DNA from: Olsenella sp. An188
GTDB taxonomy: Bacteria; Actinomycetota; Coriobacteriia; Coriobacteriales; Atopobiaceae
Length of the DNA: 64,000 bases
NCBI RefSeq assembly: GCF_002160255.1
Contig: NZ_NFKF01000005.1
Span: 62,001 to 126,000, forward strand
Reading direction: 5' to 3'
Positions 41,179 through 53,768 of this stretch are shown piece by piece (position 1 is the stretch's first letter; each line of letters opens with the position of its first letter). The translations under genes were made by a program, and so were the position numbers. Below the pieces are notes generated by a model that saw only the letters and a list, made by a program, of their open reading frames with translations, did not search any database and had not been told where the DNA came from.

Positions 41179-41292
41179 GCAGGTGCGGGGCGAGAAGGGC
41201 CTGCGGCCGTCGGCGGCGACCGCGGCCCAGGGGCCCCGCTCCGTCCGGCCCCCGTGGTATCCTGCCAGAAGGAGGACGGAAGGGGGGCACGC

Positions 41293-42078
41293 ATGGCACG
41301 CAGGAGGCACGGGAAGACGCGGTCTCGCGGGCCGCTCGCCCTTCTCGCCGCGCTTGTCGTCGCGGTCTCGGCCGTCGTGGGAGCCCCCTCGCCTTGGGGC
41401 TGGCTGCCCCCGTCCGAGCCCGCGGTCCCCTCCGAGGCCCGGGCAGGCCTCGGGGAGTGGGACGCGCAGGCCTACCCCGACTACTACCGCGTCCTCGGCA
41501 CGGCCGTCGTCGATGTCGACCTCGCCCCCGGCGAGGCTCGCTACGAGGGCCTCGACGAGCTCGGGCGCACCGGTCGCGTGGCCGCGCTCGTCACGCCGGA
41601 GATGGCGCGCGCGGGCAGCGAGCGCGAGCGCGAGGACATCTCGGACGTCGAGCCCTCCGGGTGGGGGCACAACGCCGAGGTCGACATCGCCATGCCCGAC
41701 GGCAGCACCTACCACGGCTACCTCTACAACAGAAGCCACCTGCTCGCCAAGTCCCTCGGCGGGGCGGACGCGGCCGAGAACCTCGTCACCGGCACGCGCA
41801 CGCAGAACGTGGGAGACAACCGCGGGCAGGACGGCGGCATGGCCTACACGGAGGGCCTCGCCCGCGACTGGCTGAGAGAGAACCCCGACGGCACCGTCTA
41901 CTACAGCGCCACTCCCGTCTACGCGGGCGCGGAGCTCGTGGCGCGCAGCGTCATCGTGGACGTGCGCTCCTCCGACGGGGCGCTCGACCTCGAGGTGGAG
42001 GTCTTCAACGCCGCGAGCGGATACGACATCGACTACGCGACCGGCGAGTTCTCGGTCGCAGGAGGTGACCAGGCATGA
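41293..42078 (+). CDS. Secreted DNA/RNA non-specific endonuclease (EndA/NUC1-like)
   Basis: A 261-aa protein with a basic N-terminus and one hydrophobic export or anchor helix (GPLALLAALVVAVSAVVGAPS). The beta-beta-alpha-metal nuclease domain follows: YYRVLGTAVVDVDLAPGEARYEGLDELGRTGRV, then YLYNRSHLLAKSLGG (about 143-157, the Gram-positive version of the DRGH motif, His as base). TGTRTQNVGDNRG... then gives the metal-binding Asn region, and the close is PVYAGAELVARSVIVDV. Related enzymes serve DNA uptake, nutrient scavenging or degradation of extracellular DNA. It overlaps the NUDIX gene by 4 nt. Confidence 0.88.
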   Translation: MARRRHGKTRSRGPLALLAALVVAVSAVVGAPSPWGWLPPSEPAVPSEARAGLGEWDAQAYPDYYRVLGTAVVDVDLAPGEARYEGLDELGRTGRVAALVTPEMARAGSEREREDISDVEPSGWGHNAEVDIAMPDGSTYHGYLYNRSHLLAKSLGGADAAENLVTGTRTQNVGDNRGQDGGMAYTEGLARDWLRENPDGTVYYSATPVYAGAELVARSVIVDVRSSDGALDLEVEVFNAASGYDIDYATGEFSVAGGDQA

Positions 42079-42692
42079 CGGAAGGCACTACGCTCGACGC
42101 ACGCCCCGGCGAGAAGGACGACGGCCTCGCGCTCGTCCGCCGCGCCCTCGGGCCCGACCCGGCCCTCCTGGAGGAGGTGACCCGGCGTGACCTCGAGTGG
42201 GAGGGGAGGATCTTCTCGGTCGAGCACCTCGAGGTCGAGCTCTCCGACGGCAGCCGCTCGTGGCGCGAGGTCGTGCGCCACCACGGCGGTGCCGGGGTGC
42301 TCGCGGTGATGGGCGGGCGCGTCTGCCTCGTGCGGCAGTACCGCGTGGCGCTCGGCCGCATGACGCTCGAGATCCCCGCCGGCAAGGTGGACGCCGACGA
42401 GCCGCGCGAGGCGTGCGCGGCCCGCGAGCTCACCGAGGAGACGGGCCTTGTCGCCGAGCAGCTCGAGCTTATCGCCGAGTCGTACGGCGCGCCCGGCTTC
42501 ACCGACGAGCACACCTCGGTCTACCTCGCCCACGGGCTCTCCCAGGGGCCGGCGCGCCCGGACGAGGGCGAGCTTTTGAACGTCGTGTGGGTGCCGGCGG
42601 ACGTCGCCCTCGAGGCCATACGGCTCGGCCTGATCGATGATGCCAAGACCGTTACGGGCATTCTCGCCGCGAAGGCGTTTGGGATGCTCTAA
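42075..42692 (+). CDS. NUDIX hydrolase, ADP-ribose pyrophosphatase-like
   Basis: A 205-aa enzyme. The Nudix box is complete: GKVDADEPREACAARELTEE followed by TGL (about 102-124), matching GX5EX7REUXEEXGU. The preceding VRQYRVALGRMTLEIPAGK and following SYGAPGFTDEHTSVYLA are typical of ADP-ribose or nucleoside-diphosphate-sugar pyrophosphatases. An N-terminal extension of about 35 residues is unusual. The start codon overlaps the nuclease stop (ATGA), so the two are translationally coupled. Confidence 0.88.
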   Translation: MTEGTTLDARPGEKDDGLALVRRALGPDPALLEEVTRRDLEWEGRIFSVEHLEVELSDGSRSWREVVRHHGGAGVLAVMGGRVCLVRQYRVALGRMTLEIPAGKVDADEPREACAARELTEETGLVAEQLELIAESYGAPGFTDEHTSVYLAHGLSQGPARPDEGELLNVVWVPADVALEAIRLGLIDDAKTVTGILAAKAFGML

Positions 42693-42714
42693 AATGTGTG
42701 CCGCGCTCGTCCAC

Positions 42715-42791
42715 GCGCCCTTAGCTCAGCTGGATAGAGCAGGAGACTTCTAATCTCAAGGTCGGGGGTTCGAATCCCTCAGGGCGCACCA
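42715..42791 (+). tRNA. tRNA-Arg (TCT anticodon)
   Basis: Acceptor GCGCCCT/AGGGCGC, enlarged D-loop (TGGATAGA), anticodon loop CTTCTAA, T-arm GGGTTCGAATCCC, discriminator A and encoded CCA. It starts 22 nt after the NUDIX stop. Confidence 0.95.
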
Positions 42792-42806
42792 GCGGACTCG
42801 GACCGG

Positions 42807-42836
42807 GCCGGGTACCCCCAGGGCACCCGGCCTGTG
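42807..42836 (+). terminator. Hairpin after tRNA-Arg
   Basis: GCCGGGT pairs with ACCCGGC over a 12-nt loop; the tail CTGTG is T-poor, so it is a weak candidate. Confidence 0.5.
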
Positions 42837-42942
42837 ACACCTCTGGCCGCAAGGACGCGCGCGCTCGCGTATTTCTGCGCGAGTCGGCTGTGACGTGAGG
42901 CATACTGAACTAGGTGTGGCCGCCCGTTGGAAGGAGCGCGCG

Positions 42943-43962
42943 TTGATCTACACAATGACGTTGAACCCCGCCCTCGACTATGTCATGCACCCCCTGACGC
43001 TCGACATGGGCTTCACAAACCGGTCCTCCTCCGAGGAGCTCCACTGCGGCGGCAACGGCATCAACATCTCCACGCTGCTGAACGAGCTCGACGTCCCGAG
43101 CATCGCCATGGGCATCTCCGCCGGCTTCACCGGCGACTACATGCTCAAGCGCCTCCAGGAGAAGGGCATCGCCAGCAACTTCGTGTGCCTGGACCGCGGC
43201 TACACCCGCATCAACATCAAGCTCAACGGCATCGTCATGACGATGGTCAACGGCATGGGCCCCAAGATCCCGGAGAAGAAGGTCGACGAGCTGCTCGAGC
43301 GCATGGACATCGTCGGCGCCGGGGACACGCTCGTGCTCACCGGCTCCATCCCCAACAGCCTCCCCGAGGACATGTACTCCCAGATCATGAAGCGCCTGGG
43401 CGGCCGCGGCATCCAGTTCGTGGTCGACGCCCCGGGCCAGCTGCTCATGGAGGCCCTCGAGATGCACCCGTTCCTCATCAAGCCCAACAACCACGAGGTC
43501 GGCCGCATCTACGGCGTCAACATCGAGGAGCCCGAGGAGTGCATGCCCTACGCGCACAAGCTCCAGGAGGCGGGCGCGCGCAACGTCATCATCTCCTGCG
43601 GCGGGCACGGCTCGCTGCTGCTCGACGAGAACGGCGCGGAGCACGTGGTCCCCACGGCCAAGATCAAGCTCGTCAACGCCACCGGCGCAGGCGACTCGAT
43701 GGTCGCGGGCTTCCTCGCGCAGGTCACGCGTGGCGTCGACTACGAGACGGCGCTGATCTTCGCCTCCGCGTGCGGCACCGCCACCGCGGCGAGCAAGGGC
43801 ATCGCCAAGCGCGCCACGATCGACCGCGTGGTCGCCGCGCTCTACAAGAAGATGGGCAGGGCCATCCCCGGCACCATCGCCCAGGACATGGAGAACAACA
43901 AGGCCCGCGCCGCCGCGGCCGAGGCAGCGGAGGGGTCCGAGAAGGGCGAGTCCTCCCGATAA
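42943..43962 (+). CDS. fruK: 1-phosphofructokinase (PfkB family)
   Basis: A 339-aa sugar kinase that phosphorylates fructose 1-phosphate to fructose 1,6-bisphosphate. With TTG read as Met at 42943 the protein begins MIYTMTLNPALDYVM, exactly the family opening, and AAGGAG sits 6 nt ahead; an upstream GTG frame has no such match. Other marks are GGNGINISTLLNELDVPSIAMG (sugar site), GDTLVLTGSIPNSLP, FLIKPNNHEVGRIYG, and the PfkB signature VNATGAGDSMVAGFLAQ (about 244, catalytic Asp). The C-terminal 35 residues are an added Ala/Glu-rich tail. ptsI follows after 76 nt; no fructose EIIBC is in the window. Confidence 0.93.
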   Translation: MIYTMTLNPALDYVMHPLTLDMGFTNRSSSEELHCGGNGINISTLLNELDVPSIAMGISAGFTGDYMLKRLQEKGIASNFVCLDRGYTRINIKLNGIVMTMVNGMGPKIPEKKVDELLERMDIVGAGDTLVLTGSIPNSLPEDMYSQIMKRLGGRGIQFVVDAPGQLLMEALEMHPFLIKPNNHEVGRIYGVNIEEPEECMPYAHKLQEAGARNVIISCGGHGSLLLDENGAEHVVPTAKIKLVNATGAGDSMVAGFLAQVTRGVDYETALIFASACGTATAASKGIAKRATIDRVVAALYKKMGRAIPGTIAQDMENNKARAAAAEAAEGSEKGESSR

Positions 43963-44038
43963 GGTGTTTCTCGCCTCCGACGGAGGCGTGAACGTGTTGG
44001 GATCTGGCCGCGACGCGGCCCGAACGTAGGGGGAGAAC

Positions 44039-45742
44039 ATGTACGAGGGAGTCAACGCATCTGACGGCATCGGCATCGGCGTCGCTCGCGTCGCCGTCGA
44101 GCCGGACCTCAGCTTCACGCCGCACGCGCCGGAGGACGCCGGCGACGAGAAGCAGCGCTACGCCGCGGCGGTCGCCAAGTTCATCGAGCAGACCAACGCC
44201 CAGATCGAGCGCATGAAGGTGACGGTGGGCGAGGAGGCCGCCGCCATCATGGGCGCCCACATCGAGTTCGCCGAGGACGAGGGCATCCAGGAGATGGTGA
44301 ACGGCTCCATCGAGAGCGGCATGTGCGCCGAGCAGGCCGTCTCCGAGGCCTACGACATGTACTACAACATGTTCTCCAACATGGAGGACGAGCTGTTCCG
44401 CGAGCGCGCCGCCGACGTCGCCGACGTCAAGACGGGGCTTCTCGCCGACCTTCTCGGCAAGGAGGTCGTCGACCTCTCCACCCTGCCGGAGAACTCCATC
44501 GTCGTGGTGCACGAGCTCACCCCGTCCATGACGGCGGACATCGACAAGGACAACGTCGCCGGCATCGTCACCGAGACGGGCGGCCGCACCTCCCACTCCG
44601 CCATCATCGCCCGCGCCCTCGAGATTCCCGCGGTCCTCTCCGTGGCCGACTGCACCAAGAACATCAAGAGCGGCGACATGGTCATCGTCGACGGCTCGCG
44701 CGGCCGCGTGCTCGCCAGCCCCTCCGACGCCGACCTCGAGCACTACCGCACCAAGGCCAAGCAGTACGCCGAGGAGAAGCTCGCGCTCGAGGCCTACCGC
44801 GGCAAGGAGACGGTGACCGGCGACGGCGAGAAGGTCCTTCTCGTCGCCAACATCGGCAACCCCGACGACGCCAACGTCGCGGCCGAGCACGACTGCGAGG
44901 GCGTCGGCCTGTTCCGCTCCGAGTTCCTGTTCATGGACGCCAAGGAGCTCCCGAGCGAGGACGAGCAGTTCGCCGCGTACCAGAAGGTCGCGCTGCGCAT
45001 GAAGAACCAGCCGGTGATCATCCGCACGCTCGACGTGGGCGGCGACAAGGAGATCCCGTACATGAACCTCCAGAAGGAGGAGAACCCCTTCATGGGGTAC
45101 CGTGCGGTCCGCTACTGCCTCGCCAACCCCGACCAGTACAAGGTCCAGCTCACGGCCCTGCTGCGCGCCTCCGCCTTCGGCGACATCAAGATCATGGTGC
45201 CGCTCGTGACCAACATCGACGAGATTCGCCAGGTCAGGGCCCTCGTCGAGGAGTGCAAGTCCGAGCTTGACGCCCGCGGCGTCGCCTACAACAAGGACAT
45301 CGAGGTCGGCACGATGATCGAGACCCCCGCCGCCTCGCTCATCGCCGACGACCTCGCCGCCGAGTGCGACTTCTTCTCCATCGGCACCAACGACCTCATC
45401 GGCTACACCATGTGCGCCGACCGCGGCAACGACAAGGTCGCCTACCTCTACGACGTCTACCAGCCGGCCGTCCTGCGCTCCCTCAAGCGCATCATCGAGG
45501 AGGGCAACAAGGCCGGCATCATGGTCGGCATGTGCGGCGAGGCCGCGGCCGACCCGCTGCTCATCCCGGTGCTCATCTCCTTCGGCCTGAACGAGTTCTC
45601 CGTGAGCGCCCCGTCGATCCTGCGCACGCGCCGCATCATCTCCGAGTGGACCAAGGCCGACGCCGACGCCCTCACCGAGAAGGTCATGGCGCTCAAGACC
45701 GCGACCGAGGTCAAGGCCATGCTCCAGGCGGCCGCCCGCTAG
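44039..45742 (+). CDS. ptsI: PTS phosphoenolpyruvate-protein phosphotransferase (enzyme I)
   Basis: A 567-aa cytosolic enzyme passing phosphate from PEP to HPr. It opens YEGVNASDGIGIGVARV. The phosphohistidine is in GIVTETGGRTSHSAIIARAL (His about 186). The PEP-binding barrel has GVGLFRSEFLFMDA, RTLDVGGDKEIPYMN, NPFMGYRAVRYCL, MVPLVTNIDEIR and GTMIETPAASLIADDLA, with the catalytic Cys in VGMCGEAAADP (about 500). GGGGGAGAA precedes the ATG. It probably shares regulation with fruK; HPr is elsewhere. Confidence 0.97.
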   Translation: MYEGVNASDGIGIGVARVAVEPDLSFTPHAPEDAGDEKQRYAAAVAKFIEQTNAQIERMKVTVGEEAAAIMGAHIEFAEDEGIQEMVNGSIESGMCAEQAVSEAYDMYYNMFSNMEDELFRERAADVADVKTGLLADLLGKEVVDLSTLPENSIVVVHELTPSMTADIDKDNVAGIVTETGGRTSHSAIIARALEIPAVLSVADCTKNIKSGDMVIVDGSRGRVLASPSDADLEHYRTKAKQYAEEKLALEAYRGKETVTGDGEKVLLVANIGNPDDANVAAEHDCEGVGLFRSEFLFMDAKELPSEDEQFAAYQKVALRMKNQPVIIRTLDVGGDKEIPYMNLQKEENPFMGYRAVRYCLANPDQYKVQLTALLRASAFGDIKIMVPLVTNIDEIRQVRALVEECKSELDARGVAYNKDIEVGTMIETPAASLIADDLAAECDFFSIGTNDLIGYTMCADRGNDKVAYLYDVYQPAVLRSLKRIIEEGNKAGIMVGMCGEAAADPLLIPVLISFGLNEFSVSAPSILRTRRIISEWTKADADALTEKVMALKTATEVKAMLQAAAR

Positions 45743-45770
45743 CGTCTGCGTCTCGCTGAGAGACCCCTTG

Positions 45771-45812
45771 CGGCGCCCCGGGCCCACCTCAGGGTCCGGG
45801 GCGCCGTCTTGC
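45771..45812 (+). terminator. Terminator after ptsI
   Basis: CGGCGCCCCGGGCCC (45771-45785) pairs with GGGTCCGGGGCGCCG (45792-45806, one G-U pair), followed by TCTTG. Confidence 0.82.
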
Positions 45813-45846
45813 GTGCGGCGAGGGGATGGCCCGAGCCCTTCGCACG

Positions 45847-45880
45847 GAAAAGGCGCCCGGACCGTGCGCGCGGTCCGGGC
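45847..45880 (-). terminator. Terminator of the lipid-kinase gene (minus strand)
   Basis: GCCCGGACCG and CGGTCCGGGC form the stem. On the minus strand it is followed by GCCTTTTCC, oriented to end the convergent minus-strand gene. Confidence 0.75.
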
Positions 45881-45909
45881 TTGCGCTCAGGGGCGAGAAG
45901 ACCGTGCGC

Positions 45910-46839
45910 CTACCGGGGGAAGATGACGCGCAGGGCCTGCGGGACGACCTCCACCGAGAAGTGCGAGCCCTCGAGCCGCTCCCCGTCGACCTGGCAGGGC
46001 GGCGCGACCTCGAAGTCCAGCTCGGCGCGGCGAATCCGGCGCAGCCGAACTACGGACGAGCGCGCGTGCAGCCCGCGGCGCGCAAGGCCGAAGAGGCCGA
46101 GCAGGTGGGGGAGGGCCGGAACGCGCACGTTGTAGCAGACGTCGAGCGCCCCGTCGCACGGGCTCGCGTCCGGGCAGATCCTGAAGCCCCCTCCGTAGCT
46201 CGGCCCCACCTGAATCGCAAAGACGAGCGTGGAGAGCTCGCGCGCCGGCTCGCCGTCGAAGCGCGCCGCGCAGGCGTAGCCTCCCCGCGCCTGGGAGAGG
46301 ATCTTGATCCCCGAGGTCACGAAGAGCGCCTCGCCCTCCTGCGAGGTGTCTCGTGCGCGGCGGTCCGTGGTGTCGAGCGCGATGGCCGCGTCGAGGCCGA
46401 AGGAGAGCGTCTGGACGAAGTGGGTCCCGTTCACGCTCCCGACCTCGACCGGGCGCGAGACGCCGCGTACGAGCTGGGCGAGCGCCGCCTCGACGTCGTT
46501 TCTCGCCATGCCGAGCGTGCGGGCGTAGTCGTTGCCGGACCCGAGCGGGATGACGCCGAGCTGCGCGCGCCCCTCGGCCGGGCGCCGCATGAGGCCGTTT
46601 GCCACCTCGTGGATCACGCCGTCGCCGCCGAGGGCCACCACGGTGTCGAAGCCGTCTGCCTCCGCGGCCATGAGCTCGGCGTCCCCGGGCGCGGTGGTGA
46701 GGCGCAGCTCGTAGCCGCGCGTGGCCGAGGAGTAGCTTGCCAGGAAGCGCTCGGCGAACGTGGCGCCCTGGGCCCCGCGCCCGCTGTGCGCGGCGGGGTT
46801 GGCGATGACGAGCGTGCGTCCGAGCGGCGATGTGGACAT
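45910..46839 (-). CDS. Diacylglycerol-kinase-family lipid kinase (DagK/YegS-like)
   Basis: A 309-aa lipid kinase. It opens RTLVIANPAAHSGRGAQ, has the nucleotide motif VVALGGDGVIHEVANGLM (about 67-84) and GVIPLGSGNDYARTLGM (about 94-110), then the second domain with TLSFGLDAAIALDTTD and C-terminal PPCQVDGERLEGSHFSVEVVPQAL, as in DgkB and YegS. The family phosphorylates diacylglycerol, undecaprenol or related lipids; the substrate here is not determined. Convergent with ptsI. Confidence 0.9.
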   Translation of the reverse strand: MSTSPLGRTLVIANPAAHSGRGAQGATFAERFLASYSSATRGYELRLTTAPGDAELMAAEADGFDTVVALGGDGVIHEVANGLMRRPAEGRAQLGVIPLGSGNDYARTLGMARNDVEAALAQLVRGVSRPVEVGSVNGTHFVQTLSFGLDAAIALDTTDRRARDTSQEGEALFVTSGIKILSQARGGYACAARFDGEPARELSTLVFAIQVGPSYGGGFRICPDASPCDGALDVCYNVRVPALPHLLGLFGLARRGLHARSSVVRLRRIRRAELDFEVAPPCQVDGERLEGSHFSVEVVPQALRVIFPR

Positions 46840-46930
46840 GGCGGCCTTTCTCGCGTGGTCTGTCGCCCAACCATTCTACGCCAGGCGTCGCCCGCGGCTC
46901 GGCCCTGGGAAGGGCGCTTTGTGTGCCCGC

Positions 46931-46959
46931 TTGCCCCGCGCGGCCCGCTCGCCTATACT
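46931..46959 (+). promoter_or_regulatory. Promoter of the tRNA-Pro/tRNA-Gly pair
   Basis: TTGCCC (46931-46936), 17-bp gap, TATACT (46954-46959), ending 13 nt before tRNA-Pro. Confidence 0.7.
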
Positions 46960-46972
46960 TCTAGCTTGCGAC

Positions 46973-47049
46973 CGGGGCGTGGCGCAGCTTGGTAGCGCAT
47001 CTGCTTTGGGAGCAGAGGGTCGCTGGTTCGAATCCAGTCGCCCCGACCA
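46973..47049 (+). tRNA. tRNA-Pro (TGG anticodon)
   Basis: Acceptor CGGGGCG/CGCCCCG, D-arm GCGCAGCTTGGTAGCGC, anticodon loop TTTGGGA, T-loop GTTCGAA, discriminator A and encoded CCA. Confidence 0.95.
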
Positions 47050-47055
47050 CCGCAC

Positions 47056-47129
<74 letters not shown>

Positions 47130-47132
47130 TGA

Positions 47133-48689
<1,557 letters not shown>

Positions 48690-48712
48690 GCGAGAAGAAC
48701 CTGTAGCTGGGG

Positions 48713-48755
48713 GTGGCCCCGGTCTCGTGGCGAGACCGGGGCCACTTTCTTCTTG
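48713..48755 (+). terminator. Terminator after gdhA
   Basis: GTGGCCCCGGTCTCG (48713-48727) pairs perfectly with CGAGACCGGGGCCAC (48731-48745), 3-nt loop, then TTTCTTCTT. Confidence 0.93.
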
Positions 48756-48771
48756 AGGTCCTTCTCGCTCA

Positions 48772-48872
48772 CCCCTCCCAAACCTACGGAATCAGGTGAG
48801 AAGTGTTGGCGTGGGAGGGATTAAGCAACCTGAACCCTCCCTAACCTACGTTTCCCGAGCAAAAACGTAGGT
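48772..48872. repeat. CTCCCWAACCTACG direct repeats with a hairpin
   Basis: CCCTCCCAAACCTACG at about 48773 and CCCTCCCTAACCTACG at about 48835 are direct repeats about 60 bp apart. The second forms a hairpin, ACCTACGTTT with AAACGTAGGT (48844-48872), and AGAGGGG further right mirrors the CCCTCC. It is a third kind of non-coding repeat in a convergent-free spacer; the rest of 48873-48980 shows no gene. Confidence 0.6.
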
Positions 48873-48997
48873 ATAAGAGGGGCTATCGCCAGGACCGCAG
48901 GCCGGCGAGAAGGGCGCGCGCCCCTCGCGGCGCGCGATTTTTGCGAAGCCGTTATGTCGTGACACAAGCAACGCCTTTACTGCTATGCTATCCAAGA

Positions 48998-49087
48998 CCT
49001 TTAAGACGGTACGAGAGACCGAAAAGGCGTCCACAACATATGTCGCAGCCTTAGTCGGAGTCTCGCTTGCACGGGCTCCGTTTTTTG
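48998..49087 (+). promoter_or_regulatory. PyrR-type transcription attenuator upstream of carAB
   Basis: The PyrR-binding anti-antiterminator is at 48998-49027: CCTTTAAGACGGT, ACGAGAG, ACCGAAAAGG, very like the Bacillus pyr leaders. An intrinsic terminator follows at 49056-49086 (CGGAG...CTCCG, TTTTTT). The alternative antiterminator pairs GAGAC...AAGGC (49015-49028) with GCCTT...GTCTC (about 49047-49064). A -10-like TATGCT lies at about 48984. Binding of PyrR with UMP would favour termination; pyrR is not in the window. Confidence 0.82.
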
Positions 49088-49134
49088 TAGCTGCGGCCTG
49101 CCTCTGGGCGCGCGGACGAAAGGGCGGTGTTGCT

Positions 49135-50403
49135 GTGAACCTGTTGGTGGATGGCGGCCGGCATCCGAGGGCGCTTCTCGCGCTTGAGAACGGGATGCAC
49201 TTCTTTGGGCGCTCGGCCGGCGCCGAGGGGGAGACCTTCGGCGAGGTCGTGTTCAACACCTCGATGGTGGGCTATCAGGAGATCGTCTCGGACCCGTCCT
49301 ACGCGGGCCAGATCGTGACGCTCACCTACCCGCAGGTGGGCAACTACGGCATCAACGAGAAGGACATGCAGGCCGACCGCCTGCACCTCGCCGGCCTCGT
49401 CGTGCACGACATGTGCTACGAGCCGAGCAACTGGCAGAGCGTCGAGAGCCTGCCCAACTTCCTCGCGAGCCGCGGCGTGGTGGCCATCGAGGACGTGGAC
49501 ACCCGCGCCCTGACCATCGCCATCCGCGAGGGCGGCGCCATGCGCGCGGCCATCTCCACGACCGACCTCGACCCGGAGAGCCTCGTCGCGCGCGTCCGCG
49601 CCTCCGCGCCGATCGCCGACCACAACTACGTCGCCGACGTCTCCTGCGACGAGCCCTACGTGGTGCCCGGCCAGGACGCCGACGGCCAGCCCCGCCTCTC
49701 CGTCGTCGCCTACGACTGCGGCGAGAAGCGCGGCATCGCCCGGCGCCTCTCCGCGGCCGGCTGCGAGGTCACCGTGGTGCCCTGGGACACCCCGGTGGAG
49801 GAGGCCCTCGCGAAGGACCCCGACGGCGTGTTCTTCTCCAACGGCCCCGGCGACCCGTCGAGCGTCCCGTCCGTGGCCGAGGCCGTCCGCGCGTGCCTGG
49901 GCCGCGTGCCGGTCTTTGGCATCTGCCTCGGCAACCAGGTCATCTCCATGGCGGCCGGCGCCACCATCGAGAAGCTCCCGTACGGCCACCACGGCGGCAA
50001 CGAGCCGGTGATGAACCTGCTCACGGGCAAGGTGGAGATCACGGCGCAGAACCACAACTACGGACCGGTCTTCTCGACCTTCGGCCCGCTCGTGCCCGAG
50101 CTCTCGGGCGGCGTGTCCGAGCACCCGGCCGACGAGGACCTGCGCTTCTGGTCCTCCCGCCGCATCGCCCCGGTCGTCCAGAACGAGCGCTACGGCCGCA
50201 TCCGCCTCACGCACGTGAACCTCAACGACGGCACCCCCGAGGGCATCCAGTTCCTTGACGTGCCGGCCTTCTCCATGCAGTACCACCCGGAGGCCAAGCC
50301 CGGCCCCAACGACTCCACGTACGCCTTCTCGGCGTTTGCCAAGCTCATGCGCGGCGAGGACGACTACCTCGCCATCGACGTCCGCGAGGGGAGGCGCTTC
50401 TAG
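49135..50403 (+). CDS. carA: Carbamoyl-phosphate synthase small (glutaminase) subunit
   Basis: A 422-aa glutamine amidotransferase that feeds ammonia to CarB. N-terminal motifs are RALLALENGMHFFGRSAG, GEVVFNTSMVGYQEIVSDPSYAGQIVTLTYPQVGNYGIN. The catalytic Cys is in VFGICLGNQVISMAAG (about 263), with QNHNYGPVF and the His/Glu pair in QYHPEAKPGPNDSTY (about 383). The GTG at 49135 is chosen: earlier in-frame starts fall inside the attenuator RNA. AAAGGGCGG precedes it. The carB start follows the stop with no gap. Confidence 0.95.
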   Translation: MNLLVDGGRHPRALLALENGMHFFGRSAGAEGETFGEVVFNTSMVGYQEIVSDPSYAGQIVTLTYPQVGNYGINEKDMQADRLHLAGLVVHDMCYEPSNWQSVESLPNFLASRGVVAIEDVDTRALTIAIREGGAMRAAISTTDLDPESLVARVRASAPIADHNYVADVSCDEPYVVPGQDADGQPRLSVVAYDCGEKRGIARRLSAAGCEVTVVPWDTPVEEALAKDPDGVFFSNGPGDPSSVPSVAEAVRACLGRVPVFGICLGNQVISMAAGATIEKLPYGHHGGNEPVMNLLTGKVEITAQNHNYGPVFSTFGPLVPELSGGVSEHPADEDLRFWSSRRIAPVVQNERYGRIRLTHVNLNDGTPEGIQFLDVPAFSMQYHPEAKPGPNDSTYAFSAFAKLMRGEDDYLAIDVREGRRF

Positions 50404-53613
<3,210 letters not shown>

Positions 53614-53655
53614 GCTGGAGACGTTCCTCGGGCGACACGCGTCGTTGACGTGAGC

Positions 53656-53695
53656 GCGGGCCGTCGGGCTTCTCGCCCGGCGGCCCGCCTTTGTG
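53656..53695 (+). terminator. Terminator of carAB
   Basis: GCGGGCCGTCGGGC (53656-53669) pairs with GCCCGGCGGCCCGC (53675-53688; one G-U pair), then CTTTGTG. Confidence 0.82.
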
Positions 53696-53768
53696 AAACG
53701 CTTACACTCCCGCGCGCCCCGATGCGGCACAATGGGGCGAGAAGAACCCGCGGCCCCAAGGAGGCACC

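Noticed and set aside
41254-41292. Earlier ATG for the EndA-like nuclease
   Set aside because: The ATG at 41293 gives a proper export signal and follows the ribosome site; the 13 extra codons overlap that site.
48985-49134. N-terminal extension of CarA from an ATG at 48985
   Set aside because: The extra 50 codons overlap the PyrR-type hairpin and terminator and do not resemble CarA; GTG 49135 gives a normal N-terminus.
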